Assembly: GCF_011075055.1 (NCBI RefSeq)
Contig: NC_058143.1
Span: 7,145,057-7,209,056, forward strand
Reading direction: 5' to 3'
Length of the DNA stretch: 64,000 nucleotides
DNA from: Mangifera indica
Lineage: Eukaryota > Streptophyta > Magnoliopsida > Sapindales > Anacardiaceae
A program made the translations under genes and the position numbers. How positions within the stretch are numbered: the first letter of the stretch is position 1; the number at the start of each line of letters is the position of its first letter. Positions 30,401-42,680 of this stretch are shown here, one piece after another. The notes under the pieces are model-generated. The model ran no database searches and was not told the DNA's origin. It worked only from the letters and a program-made list of their open reading frames with translations.

Positions 30401-31820
30401 TGCCTTCTATTACTATATAGGATGAAATTAAGGAAGCTTATGTAGGGGGCTCATATATAGAATTAGTAGAGCAGAGGGCCAAAACTCAAACTGGGGGGCA
30501 CTACTCACAATGCCAAAGACTGTTTTTGTTCAAAAGAAGAGTGGTTATCCCTTCCCAAGAGGTGTTGTGAACTAAGCTTATACATGAGGCTCACAACACC
30601 AAAATTGGGGGGCACTCAGGAGTGTTGTAGACATTCAAATGGCTAGCTCAACAATTTTTTTGGCCTAAAATGTACCACGCAATCCACAAATACGTCAAAC
30701 GATGTGAAGTCTGCTAGAAAATGAAGTCTGAGACATTTTCCCCTACCAAACTCTTGTAACCTTTGCCTATTCCATGCCAAGTCTAGGACGATATCACTCT
30801 CGACTTCATTGAAGGCTTGTCGACATCTCATGACAAGGATACAATTTTGGTAGTTGTCGACAAATTAAGTAAATCTGCCCATTTCTTAACTTTAACACAT
30901 CCTTTTACAGCTAAAGGCGTGGCTGAAAAATTTGTTGAAAGGGTTGTCAAATTACATAGTCTTCCCAGATCAATCATTAGTGATCAAGACCCTGTTTTTA
31001 TTAGCCGCTTTTGGCAAGAATTCTTCCAAATGTCAGGTACTAAGTTGAAACTCAGCTCCACCTACCATCTGTAAATCGACGGACAACCGAAAGTGGTCAA
31101 TCATTATGTAGAGCAGTATCTCTGCTACTTTTTTCATCAATGGCCACACAAATAGAGCTCTTACATTTCGTGGGTAGAGCTATGGTACAATACGATGTAC
31201 CATGCCTCTACGAGAATGACCCAATTTCAGGCGCTGTATAGTCGTTTGCCTTCCTCACTTCCCATTTACCATTGCGGCTTATCTTCTATGCATGATGTAG
31301 ATCAGAGTCTCATATCTAGAGTAGAGATATTACACCAACTTAAAGCTAATATGGAGATTTCCAACAATCGCATGAAGCAAACAGTGGATCAGATGAGAAA
31401 AGATGTGACTTTCAAAGTAGGCGATCTAGTGTTACTGAAGCTACACTTCTATCGACAACAGTCTATTTTCAAATGCGCCCAGTATAAACTTGCTAGTCGA
31501 TTTTATGGTCCATAGCCAATGCTCTAAAAACTTGGAAAGGTTGTATACAAACTTTAGCTACCGGAAGGAACTCGCATTCATCCTGTTTTCCACGTTTCCT
31601 TGTTAAAAAAATTTATGGGAGACATAGTGGTGTCGTTTACCGACTTTCCACCCGTAACCGATGAAGGCACATTTATATTGGAACCTCAACAAATATTGGA
31701 CATTCGCTAGCTCAAAAGAGGGAATAAATTTGAAGAAGAACATTTAGTCCAATGGAAGCGTCTACCACCAGAGGAGGCCATTTGGGAGATAACTCATTTG
31801 TTACTGGAGTAGTTTCTGTC
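27494..31820 (+). pseudogene. Gypsy (chromovirus-type) gag-pol relic
   Basis: Gag lies from 27494 (ETL-type capsid words KFPKFSTDDLTEWFNRVEQF near 27705). Protease has VLIDSGSTHNFIS (about 28567). Reverse transcriptase has KKDGSWQF, YFTKLDLRVGYHQVRV and MPFGLCNAPSTFQ (29206-29571). RNase H has ETDASGDG and the TYHPSRENSTIDALSRKP end (about 30325). Integrase has an HHCC finger (from about 30580) and a core with VVVDKLSKSAHF and SDQDPVF (30847-30995). The end, about 31640-31810, is chromodomain-like (LVQWKRLPPEEAIWE). Broken by many stops. The reverse transcriptase FFDD box reads FFDN at about 29596, and the integrase Glu is replaced by Lys (DGQPKVVN, about 31080). Dead. Confidence 0.92.
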
Positions 31821-31862
31821 TATGGACCTTGGGGACAAGTGTCCACTAGAGGAGGGGAGTAT

Positions 31863-32284
31863 TGATATACCACGTTGGTTAGCAAGGGCCTTTAGGCCAA
31901 ATCCTAAATACCTAGATAACGTCGTTGGACGTAATCCATTGAGCCACTGCATGCGGCATGCAAACACGACGTAATCCATGGAGCCATTGCATGCAACATG
32001 CAAGTAGGGTGGTGGGATGCAAGCACAACGTAATTGCATGCAACATGCAAGCAGGAAGGTGGGACGTAGTGGAAGCAGTTATGAGAAGTAGTAGAGTCAG
32101 TTCTGTTTACGTGTCTATTTTACGTATACTTTCTGTGTTGGTTTATTTGTTCATGGCTTGGCTTATTTAAGCAACCAATGACTCTGTTAAGGATTATCAA
32201 GAATTTGCATTTCATTTGTGGTACTTTCTCACTCGAAGAGAAATCATTCTTAGTAATTACACTATCTAAAGTTAAGATCTATCA
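31863..32284 (+). repeat. Gypsy 3' LTR (422 bp)
   Basis: It starts TGATATACCACG after a purine tract (gaggaggggag) and ends GATCTATCA. Same length as the inverted copy at 26905-27326. It includes gcttatttaagc near 32160, a possible TATA region in the LTR promoter. Confidence 0.9.
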
Positions 32285-32799
32285 TCCTGCATGCAAAACG
32301 GTTTAATTTGGGTCAAATTTTTATTATTTCCTTTGAGTTAGAAGGAAAAAAAAAAGACAAATTATTAAGGCATTTTATTCTTCAGAAAGCAGTTTTTAAC
32401 ATTGAACAATATTCAATAATGTTCAGTGTTACAAGAGGTGGATGTGGTCTTCCAATTTACATTCTCTTGTGTCTCAAATTCAATTTTTACCTCAATGAGG
32501 TTTATGGGCACATGAGAGAGGTTTTTAGGGATTGCTCTTTCTTTATGTTCCAACAAGAGCATGAATGGCTTTTTAGCAACTTGCATGGCTGTTGTCTGTT
32601 AATAGAGGATTTTCTTCTACTTTTCATATGAATATTTTTCAATTACTTGTATGTCAAGGCGCTTGTACTTGTTTCTAATATTAAATTCTGAGATTCTATG
32701 TATTATTTAATGTTAAATGCAATATTATTATAATCACATGAATAAATTTTAAAATGTTATTTACTACTGAATATTATATTTAGTGTATAATAATAATAA
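32285..32799. other. Flank of the chimeric element, no gene recognised
   Basis: The open frame 32308-32631 (107 codons) starts at an ATG but shows no domain I recognise and is rich in Phe, Leu and Ile. Nothing else was identified before the start of the tandem array at 32800. Confidence 0.4.
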
Positions 32800-34965
32800 G
32801 GGATCTTATTAAGTAAAAATACCCATTTTCTTATTCTTATGCAAAAATACTCATTTTTCATATTCTTAAATAAAAATGCCCTAAACCTTTTTTAAAATAC
32901 TAAAATTACCCTTCACCATATCTATATAAACCATCTCACTCACTCTTATCATACACACACTTCTTATATTACTCAAACACTCACTCTCACTTTTATTTTT
33001 ATTCAATATCAATTAGTATGGGTTCGTTCAAAAGGAAGAAATTCGTATTTTTGAATTCAAATAGAAAAAAATCAGATAATGAAAAAAATGTATTTATATA
33101 AATCTTAATTTAAAACTTAATTTTATTTATCAAATCTAGTTTGTATGTCATGTAAAGGGGGTATTTGAATATTAGATAATAATATAGAGGTTAAATAAAA
33201 TGCTATAAAAATATGGGAGACATTTTGATATTACACAATATATAAAAGATTTAAATAATATGTTAAGAATGGATAGATATATTTTGATACAAGACAATAT
33301 ACAGGGGTGTTCAATGAAGTGTTAGATAATTATGGAGGGTCAAATGAAATGTTATAAAAAATATGAGAGGTATTTTGATATTAAACATTGTAAGAGCATT
33401 ATAAATAAAATGTTAGGAATAGATAGATATATTTTGATATGAGACAACATACAAGGGTATTAAATGAAATGTTAGGTAATTATAGAGGGTAAAATAAAAT
33501 ATTAAAAAAATATGGGGGGTATTTTGATATTACATAATATATGAAAGATTTAAATAATAGGTTAAGAATAGATAGATGTATTTTGATACAAGACAACATA
33601 AAAGGGTGTTAAATGAAAGGTTAAATAATTATAGGGGGTTAAAAAATGTTAGAAAAAATATGAGAGTATTTTGATATTACATAATATATGAAGGATTTAA
33701 ATAACATGTTAAGAATAAATAGATGTGTTTTGATATAAGGAACATACGAGGGTATTAAATGAAATATTTGATATGTATGAAGGGCTAAATAAAATATTAT
33801 AAAAACATGAGAGGGTATTTTGATATTAAACATTGTAAAAACATTTTAAATGAAATATTAAGAATAGATAGATATATTTTAATACAAGAGAACATACAAG
33901 ATTGTTAAATAAAATGTTAGATAATTATAAGGGGTTAAATGAAATATCAAAAAAATATGAGGGTATTTTGATATTAAACATTGTAAGAACATTTTAAGTA
34001 AAATGTTGGCCAAACGACTATTTCCCACCCAAGGTATGCTGCAATCTCAAGTTTCCACCATTTAACTATGGAAACACCAAACACCCACCCATGACCGGTT
34101 AAATTTAACGAAACCCTAATGGTGGTAAGGGTAAAATCGTTATTTTCTCTATAATATTAAAAATAAACTAAAATAGAATCTACTTTTGCCCCTCTAAACT
34201 TTAAAAACTAAAATTTTCCCCCAACCTAAGTTTTAAAAAATCGTAGTTTCACCCTAGGGTTTCGTTTTGAAATCTCTGATGATATCTCCGGCTCCATTGC
34301 CGATGACCTCTCTCTCCCGAAGTATCCTCTCCTTTCGACCATCTCTTTCCTCCCATTTGGACGTCCGATCAATGTCGGAGAAGCCGTGGAAGATGAAGAA
34401 CTTCATCGGGGACGACGAAGTTCTTCGTCTTCCCAGTCGTCGTCGTCTGGGAAGACGATTTCTCTTCCCAGACGACGTCTCTCTTTGTCAGATGGGTTGG
34501 GGTGGAGTTGAGGGGAGCTGTCGGTGGAAGAGAAACCGTCAAGAGGGGGAGACAGCCGGCGATGGCACCGAAGAAAGTGGAAGGGTTTGAAAACTAAACC
34601 CTAGGGGGGGAAATGCAAATTTTTCAAACTTAGCTTAAGGAAAAAATATTAGTTTTTAAACTTTTAGGGAGGAAAATGAGATTAAATTTTCAGGGGTTAG
34701 GGTTTCATTAAATTTAACCGGCCATGGGTGGGTATTTGGTGTTTCCACAATTAAAGGGTGAAAACTTGATATTGCAGCATACCTTAGGTGGGAAATAGTC
34801 GTTTGGCCTAAAATGTTAAGAATAAATAGATGCATTTTGATATAAGATAACATACAAGAGTGTTAAATAAAATGTTAAATAATTATAAGGGTTAAACGAA
34901 ATATTAGAAAAATATGAGGGATATTTTGATATTAATAATTGTAAGACTGTTTTAAATAGTTATTA
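32800..34965 (+). repeat. Tandem array, period about 150 bp, at the 5' end of Mutator-like copy b
   Basis: From about 33130 the sequence is built of degenerate units with the order agatagatatattttgat, a(c/a)aagacaacatacaag, gtgttaaatgaaatgttag, ataattatagggggttaaat, then atatgagggtattttgat. The gatagat word recurs at about 33272, 33422, 33571, 33721 and 33867, then after the MITE at about 34825. The left boundary near 32800 (GGGATCTTATTAAG) resembles the start of the same region of copy c at 43255 (GGGAAATTAAAG), which may be the element terminus. Reading frames in it are by-products. Confidence 0.75.
34008..34808. mobile_element. Complete MULE-type MITE, 801 bp
   Basis: Terminal inverted repeats ggccaaacgactatttccca and its complement at the right end (aaatagtcgtttggcc); the similarity extends more than 100 bp inward. 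A 9-bp target duplication, TAAAATGTT, is present at 33999-34007 and 34809-34817, the size made by Mutator-type transposases. The centre (34400-34480) is GC-richer with GTCGTCGTC and GAAGACGA words. The 107-codon frame at 34267-34590 spans that core and is not a recognisable protein. It sits within the tandem array of copy b. Confidence 0.92.
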
Positions 34966-34969
34966 AAAA

Positions 34970-37080
34970 TTTTTTGTTATAAATTATTAAATTTTTCCAA
35001 AAATTTGTCATTGTAAGATTGATAATTAACATAGATAGTTATGCATCGGTTCGTTACCAATGGAAATAGATTTAAGGTGATGACAACATAATGAAATATA
35101 TTGAAGGATCCAAATAATTGATTAAAATTCCTTATGGAACAACATTTGAGGGATTTATTCACCTTTTGAAGGAGTCTTGCAATCTTGATCCAATGAAAAA
35201 CTACCTTCAACTATCAATGAAGCCAAAAAAATTTGTGCTTAACTGCCTTGTACAGATCCAAAATGATGAAGATGTCTAGGGTTTTATTGATATGTCTCAA
35301 TACTTATAGGAATATATTTCTGTTTTTGTTACATGTACCCTAATTGAAGGACAAGAGGAAGAAGAAGATGATGATGAAGAAATTAGTGGAGTGAAAAAAG
35401 AATATGATTTGGAAAACTTGATTGATTTCAGTAATGACCCATTATACATTGCAAACTCATGGGCTCATAGAGAGAAAGATAAGATTTTCAATTACGGTGA
35501 CTTTGATGGAAATGATATGCCAGATATTCCTTTTGAAGAGGTAGAACTCGAGTATATGCCACCTATTATCGAGGGTATGAACAATTTGCAACTTGAAGAT
35601 CCTATTTCAGGTGGTGAAAATTATTTTGGGCCATTTTTTGATAATGTCCTCATTGATCTATTTAGGTGGCTTCCTGATTTTCCTCCACAACCATTAACAT
35701 TATCAGGTGGTACAAAATCGATCTGAGAGGAGAATGGTATAAAGCTTGGTGATATTTTTCATAATAAAGTACAATTGAAAGATATTGTGAAGCAATTTGT
35801 CCTACTAAAAGGATTTCAATTTCAGGTCAAGAAGATTGACAGGGGGTGATGAGATATTAAGTGCAAGGTTGAAAATTGTTAGTGGTATATACATGCAACC
35901 AAATCCAAAGTCGGTGAAGTGTTTCAAATTAGCCAAATGAATCCAACCCACACATGTTTAGTTGATCAAATAATGTCATATCACAAACAAGCTAGAGCCC
36001 GAGTTTTAGGTCAATTAATGAGGTTAAAGTTTGTATTGATTAATCGAATTTATCGGTTTGAAGAAATAATTGTGGACATCACCGACTGGTATAAAATTGA
36101 AATTTCGTATTCATAAGCTTAGCGGGCAAGAAATTAGGCTTTAAATTCATTGAGGGGCTCACCGGAGGGATCATTTATGCTCTTACCAGATTATTACTAC
36201 AATCTACAATATACTAATCCTAGAACTGTTACTGCTATTGAAACAAATGATGACCATTGATTTAAGTATTTTTTTATGGCATTAGGATGTTCCGTTCATG
36301 CATTTAGAGAATATTTTCAACTTGTTATTTGCATTGATGCTATTTTTTTTAAAGGTCGATATCTAGGTTATTTATTCCTTGCAGTGGGCCTTGATGATAA
36401 TAACCAGATATACCATATTAGTTTTGGTGTTGGTAAAAAAGAAGATCATGATACGTGGTATTAGTTTCTCAAGAAGATTAAAGAATGCATCCATGACCTC
36501 TTTGAGCTGACGATAATCTCATATCGACATTATACTATAATACTCTGCAATAGTTTAAGTCTTTCCAAGTGTCCACCATGGATGTTGTTGTCATCATCTT
36601 CTGTGTAATATACAGACAAAGTATAAATAAGACTCAAAGGTAACGTGTTTAAATAAGTATTAAAATTTTATTCTATTTAACGTTTTTATATATTTTGATA
36701 AAAAAGTTCTCATATTATTTACCACCTTACAAGTTGCGGGTGCATATTGGAAAATCATGAAATCATAAACAAAAGTAGATTTTAAGGTTATGATGTGATG
36801 AACCTTCAAGTTGGGCCTTATCTATATGAGGTCGGATTTGAGTGTTAGACCATAGCACACTTTTCGAGTCATCGATACAACATCATGACAACTAATATTA
36901 TGAAGTCATTTAATGCCCTTATCAAAACATGCATGAGATTTACCTATCATGATGCTTGTCGAGTTCATTCATGGTACCATGCAGTGATGGTTTTACGAGA
37001 GAGGAAACCATACAAGTACGTACCCAATTGTTAATAACTATGTATTTGATCATGTACTTCTTCCCTTATATTTGTTATTA
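34970..37080 (+). pseudogene. MULE transposase, copy b (SWIM domain missing)
   Basis: The N-terminal part is at about 35060-35275, with IPYGTTFEGFIHLL and KNYLQLSMKPKKFVL. An acidic stretch follows (35391-35726, open for 111 codons, ending in GPFFDNVLIDLFRWLPDFPP). The catalytic MULE domain is at 36276-36464: VICIDAIFFKGRYLGYLFLA holds the first Asp, then QIYHISFGVGKKEDHDTWY. The second catalytic position reads SYRH where active relatives have SDR. The conserved part ends at about 37025 (MVLRERKPYKYVP). The SWIM zinc finger is not present. Stops break it in several places. It is the + partner of the convergent DUF1985 gene on the minus strand. Confidence 0.85.
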
Positions 37081-39960
37081 ACCACAACCACTCATCCTAA
37101 AAATGAGACAAAATATTGTTAAATAAACATAATAACTAGAAAGACAAATCGATCAATGACATTTCTTAAAAAAACACTACTTCTATGGTCGGGGAAGGTG
37201 TTTGGAGAAAACCTTCGATCGATAATACCTCAATACCTGTCCCCTATATGCATGAAAAGAACAAAATGGTAAATGATATTTTATATAAAATATAATAACT
37301 ACAATAATTTTCATACCTCAGGTGGGGGATCTAAAACAACCGGAGATTCAACCGAAAGGCCTTTATGAGGAAGACCTTATACGAATATATAAAATGAATT
37401 AATCAATGACAATTAATTAAAAAATAGAGTTCCATCGATAAGTGACATACCTCAAATTGGAGAGGTGATGTAACAAAAAGGTCAACCGATACCCCTTCGT
37501 AGCAACTACCTTAACGTAATAGTAATAATAACTTGATCAGTGACATTTCATATAAAACACAATCAAAATATATTAACAACATTTAATATTAAATATTTCT
37601 AAGAAGTTAAATACATACCTCATGTGCTTGATGGGATGGTATTGACCTATCAATAGAAAAGGTCGTCCCAACACTATCGTGTGTACCATGTATGAAGTTA
37701 ATTTAGTTGTCAAGTAGTAACAAAATACAATTTTTATAAGCAACAAATGAGATGTAGTTTTACAACGTGGTCGACTAGGGTTGGACATGTACATATCACG
37801 ATTTTCTCTGAACGAGTTAGACAATCCTCTAATCGAGTCATCTGAGAAGACACACATCGTGTAATCAAGTCATCTATGAAAATGCCTCGTTGTGAAAATA
37901 GGAAATCTAATGTAAAATCATAGTGTTCTAGTGCGCCAATACAACATCTACTATATATAGACTGAGTGATACAAAAGAGGGACACTCTTTTATGATAAGA
38001 TGGGTAACACAATCCTCAACCCTAGGAAGTTTATGGTCTCAGCCGTTGGGCTCTAAACTATAGGAGGACATTAAGGCTACTCTATAACAAGAGACTAAAG
38101 TGGCTCCTCAAGTGTCCTAGAAGTATCGACAAGTATATCTGAATGTGACGTGACAGGAAAAGCCCCGTCTTCTATTGGGGGAGGCATCAAAGGCGATGAA
38201 GAGGAATGTGCATCCGACAACATTTAACATTTAAATATTTCTAAGAAGTTAAATACAGACCTCATGTGCTTGATAAAATGGTATTGACTTGTCAATAGGA
38301 GAGGTCGTCCCAACACAGTCGCGCGTACCATGTACAAAGTTAATTTAGTTGTCAAGTAGTAACAAAATACAATTTTTATAAGCAATAAATGAGATGTAGT
38401 TTTACAATTTGATCGATTGGGGCTGGACATGTACATGTGATGATTTTCTTCAAACGAGTCAGACGATCCTCTAATTGAGTCATCTAAGAGGACACATCGT
38501 CATGTAATCAAGTCATTTGTGAAAACACCTCATTGTGGAAATAGAAAATCTCACGTAAAATCATAGCACCCTAGTGCGCCAATGTAACATCTACTATAAA
38601 TAGATTGGGTGATACAAAAAGGGGATACTCTTTTGTGACAGGATGGGTAGCATGGTCCTCAACCCCACGAAGGTTTGTGGTCTCAATTGCTGGGCTCTAA
38701 ACTACAGAGGGACATGAAGGCTACTCTATAACAAGAGGTTGAGGTGGCTCCTCAAATGTCCCAAGAGTATCGATGAGTATATCTGAATATGACGGGACAG
38801 GAGAAGCCCCGTCTCTTATCGGGGGAGGCATCAAAAGTGATGAAGAGGAATGTGCATCTGACAAACTGGTGTACTCACAGATGTCTCTATACCATGGTAG
38901 ACCCTCCTCAATCAGTGACGGACAAAGCAAGAATGTGACATCATCCTATTCACAAAGATATATAACTCAAAATAATTGTAATATTCAATGAATCAATCGA
39001 CTGACTAATTAATGATTATATACCTGGTCACCAGTGAAAATAGTGCTCATATGACTCCAACTAAGGATGTCCCGTATATGCCACCTAAACATCTATGCAA
39101 ACACATGGATATCAATCATATCAACCGAATCATACAAGATGTCCAACGTCTCATTTATCTAATATGCAATATAACCATTAATGATTAAAATAAATTAATT
39201 CGTATTTTTAGCAAGTAATATATATAATTAATAAATTTAAATTTACTTAAAATGCGAAAGGAAATTCGTAGAGGTCATATTTATGCATTTTAGGCATCTG
39301 TTTGAAGCAAACTCTGTCACTCACCTGTGATATAGACTCATACGTCATCTGCCACACGATAACACTCTGAGGGTAGGAATTAAACTCATCTAAATAATCA
39401 ACCAATTATAAGTATTCGATAGATACTTTCTTTCGTTGATCATTCCCCAACAACACCATATGAAGACAGTATAGTAAGGCAATCTTAACGACATCAATAT
39501 CGTTATCTCTCCATGGCATGGCTAAAAAAACACGCTCTATGTCATGATATTGCACCTTTGGACAACCCCTAAAGTATGTATCTCTAATCCTATGTTTGGA
39601 TGAATGGGGAATATACGATGAAAAAGCAGTGAGTCAGCTAAATGATAGCCTTGTCATAAAAAAAAACTCAAATGGGCTAAATCTCACATCAACCCTATTA
39701 ATCCTAAACCATAACTCATCTTTGACAGAAGGCCAATGTAGCTATTGTAGGAGAAATGCATGAACCAATACTCCAAAAAATTTGGTTTCGGGAAGACGAA
39801 AGAGATGCCCGAAACATGTCCTCTCAAATAGTTAAAGTTGATCTGGGGTCGGTGTAGAAGTAATCCTAGACAATGTAGTACATTGTGCATGACATATAAC
39901 CTTTGCTCGGAAGTGTTTAGACTTATCGGAGATTCACAACTTGCCTTCTACACATTTTCT
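37081..39960 (-). pseudogene. DUF1985 gene of Mutator-like copy b
   Basis: On the minus strand, about 39620-39250 reads KVQYHDIERVFLAMPW, then VVKIALLYCLHMVLLGNDQ and LVDYLDEFNSYPQS, the plant DUF1985 module found in Ulp1-like genes of MULEs. An upstream part, 39890-39684, is open for 68 codons (RGHVSGISFVFPKPNFLEYW). The part downstream, 38930-38721, is a linker rich in Ser and Pro. The protease core (HW and DCG) was not found in this copy. A 642-bp tandem duplication lies in the 3' part. It converges with the transposase. Confidence 0.7.
37576..38863. repeat. Tandem duplication, period about 642 bp
   Basis: The segment from about 37576 to 38217 is repeated from 38218 to 38863 with roughly one difference in ten. 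Landmarks repeated in order are tttctaagaagttaaatac, cgtcccaacac, tagttgtcaagtagtaac, atctactat and gggggaggcatcaaa. It lies in the 3' part of the minus-strand DUF1985 gene, and both copies contain the linker. Confidence 0.9.
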
Positions 39961-40279
39961 TTTATGAGAAGTATCTTGTAAAAAAATTTAAAAATACGTT
40001 AGAATGTCACCAATCGAAAAATCATTTAGAAATCTGAAAAATACGGGTCAATATATCCTAAAACAATGAATTTCAAAAAAATGAAATTGAAATTCGAAAA
40101 TATGAATCGATATATCCTATAAACGAAAAAAATTGAAATATCGAGCATAAATTTCATCATTACATCGTAAAATATGCCAAAAAAGCACAAAAATGAAAAA
40201 ACTGAATGTCAAATTCAAAAACTACATATAAAAAAACCTTATCAATATTCTCTCTTACAATTAGTTTTTGGCACTAACT
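39961..40279. other. AT-rich flank of Mutator-like copy b
   Basis: Contains phrases (gaaattcgaaaatatgaatcgatatatcc) that match, in reverse complement, the leader at 961-1560 of copy a. It is non-coding and ends where Copia-like sequence begins. Confidence 0.5.
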
Positions 40280-42680
40280 TAATATATCTCATTTGAGGAT
40301 ATTTGGTTATGTTGTATATGTCCCTATTATGTCTCTTCAACACACAAAAATAGGACCCCAAAGTCGTTTGAAAATTTATGTTAGATATAATTCATTATCT
40401 ATTATCAAGTATATGAAACCATTAACAGATGATCTTTTTATTACATGATTTGCATATTGTCACTTTGATAAGACAACATTCCCACTTTTAGGGAAAAGAA
40501 AACGCCTCCTGATGTTAGGCATGAACTTACTTAGTGCGTACATATCATGTCTTATCTAGATTCTCATATATCTCAAAGTAAAACTAAAGTACAGAAGATA
40601 GTGAGTTTATAAGTTATTGTCAATCAACTACCTGATACATTTGTAGATACGACAAAAGTGACAAGATTATATGTTTCAACTACTAATACACTAACAAGAA
40701 TTAATATGACTATTGGACAATCCATTTGAACCGTAATTGATCAATCTACTGCACGCTAGAGGTATGATAGACTTAAAAGACAAATAATCAAATAGATATC
40801 AATCATGATGATCCTAAAATGAATGAAAAATTCACACTTTTTTATATTCCTTCAAAAAAGGTTATGGTCCTTGAAGAGACTTAAGCCTTTAAAGTGGTAC
40901 ACAATCCTGAAGACCAGGAAAATGATGATATTGAGATATCTTTAAATTATGCTTATATATGAGAGATATGGAATTGTGAAATGGTTAACATTAATGATAT
41001 ATTCTCATTTATGGTAGCTATTGAAATTATGAATGATGATGATTTTGAACCATGTACTGTGGTTGAGTGCAGACAAAAACATGATTAGCCTAAATGGGAA
41101 GAAGCAATTCGAGCAGAATTAGCTTCTTTAACAAAATGTCAAGTGTTTGGCCCTATAGTTTTAACATCTTAGAATGTACAACCCATTGGATATAAATGAG
41201 TATTTGTGAGAAAAAAATGAGAAAAATAAGATTGCTCGATATAAATTCAAGTTTGTGGCCTAAGGCTTTTCCCAAAGGCTAGGTATAGAGTTTGATGAAA
41301 CATATGCACCTATGATGGATATAATTACATTTAGATATTTAGTCAATTTAATAGTCTTTGAAGAACTGAATATATGTCTAATGGATGTAGTTACTGTTTA
41401 TTTGTATGAAAACTTGAACACTGAAATTTATATGAAACTCCTAAAGAATATAAATTGCCTGAAACAAAAAGCTTCAATTCAAGAGGCATATTTTTAATTA
41501 AATTACAAATATCATTGCACAAATTAAAACAATCCAGACGAATGTGGTATAATCATCTCAGTAAATATTTGAAAAAAGAGAGCTATATGAATGACCCTGT
41601 ATACCCATATATCTTTATTAAAAGGTTAGAACCGGGATTTGCCATTATAATAGTTTTTGTTGATGACATAAATTTAATTGGTACTCTTGAAGAGCTTTTA
41701 AAAACTGTTGAATATCTGAAAAAAGAATTTGAGATGAAAGATTTAGGAAAACAAAAGATTGTCTTAACCAGCAGATTGAGAATAATTCAAATAGAATACT
41801 TAAACATACATAAAAAAATTAGTAAAATACTTTAATATGGATAAAACTTATCCTTTGAGCACCCCAATGGTTGTTTGGTCTTTCGATCTAAAAAAAACCC
41901 ATTTCGTTCTAAAGAAGAAGATAAAAAGATACTCGGTTCTGAAGTACCATATCTTAATGCTATTGGCCTAATACACTAGACCAAAAACTCCTTCGCGATC
42001 AATTTATTGACCTGATTTAGCTCTACACCAACCCATCGCCATTAGAATAGAATCAAACATATGTTTCGTTACCTATGTGAGATTAGAGATTAGAGAGTAT
42101 TTTATTTTGTCAAATCCCTTAAAAATCCTAGTTTGGTCGGATATGCAGATATCGGTTATCTTTCTAACCCTCATAAGGTCTGTTCATAGATAGGATATGT
42201 TTTCACTTATAATAACACAACAATATCGTAACACTCGACCAAACAGACCATTGTTGCAATATTTTCAAATCATTTAGGGATTTTAGCTCTCTGTGAAGCC
42301 AACCAAGAATGCATATGATTACGGTCAATCATCCATCATATCTAGAATACATGCAACCTTCCTTCTATAATAGATACTCTTTTTATATTATATGAAAACA
42401 ATGTAGCATTTATTGCCTAAATTAGAACATGATACATTAAAGGTGATAGAACCAAACATATCGAACCAAAGTTCTTTTACACTTATGAGCTCTAGCAAAG
42501 TAGAAAGATTGAGTCAAATAAATATGATTCAGTGAGAATCTTGCAGATTTGTTCACCAAGACATTATCGACATTAATATTTGAAAAGTTAGTGTATAATA
42601 TCGGTATGCAATGACTTAACAAGCAACCAAATTAATCCCACTATAAAGAGGGGGATCATTCATCAGGAAGAGCATTTATC
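40280..42680 (+). pseudogene. Copia pol relic
   Basis: Degenerate pol on the plus strand. The end of the integrase is near 40300-40500. Reverse transcriptase runs from about 41095 (WEEAIRAELASLTKCQVFGP), then GIEFDETYAP (about 41285), LHKLKQSRRMWYNHLS (41512) and FVDDINLIGT (about 41655, Phe for the usual Tyr of YVDD). RNase H-like words follow to about 42400 (GYADIGYLSNPHK). Numerous stops and frameshifts. A purine tract, aaagaggggga, at about 42640 may be the former polypurine tract. It belongs to a Copia lineage different from the intact element at 44698. Confidence 0.85.

Larger units (their letters stand above)
26620..32284 (+). mobile_element. Chimeric, rearranged TRIM plus chromovirus-type Gypsy element
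   Basis: Order on the plus strand: TRIM LTR (reverse, 26620-26759), TRIM interior (reverse, 26760-26904), Gypsy LTR (reverse, 26905-27326), 3 bp, TRIM LTR (direct, 27330-27469), Gypsy primer site and gag-pol (direct), Gypsy LTR (direct, 31863-32284). Flipping 26905-27469 would restore an intact minus-strand TRIM next to an intact plus-strand Gypsy element. The block is flanked by CCCTG (26615-26619) and TCCTG (32285-32289), a near match to a 5-bp target duplication for the whole block. Confidence 0.8.

Noticed and set aside
33130..33960. Regularly spaced repeats resembling a CRISPR array
   Set aside because: Units are about 150 bp, degenerate and without unique spacers, in a plant nuclear setting. 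It is a tandem array of a transposon.
34267..34590. 107-codon open frame in the MITE
   Set aside because: It spans the simple-repeat core of a MITE, and other copies do not keep it.
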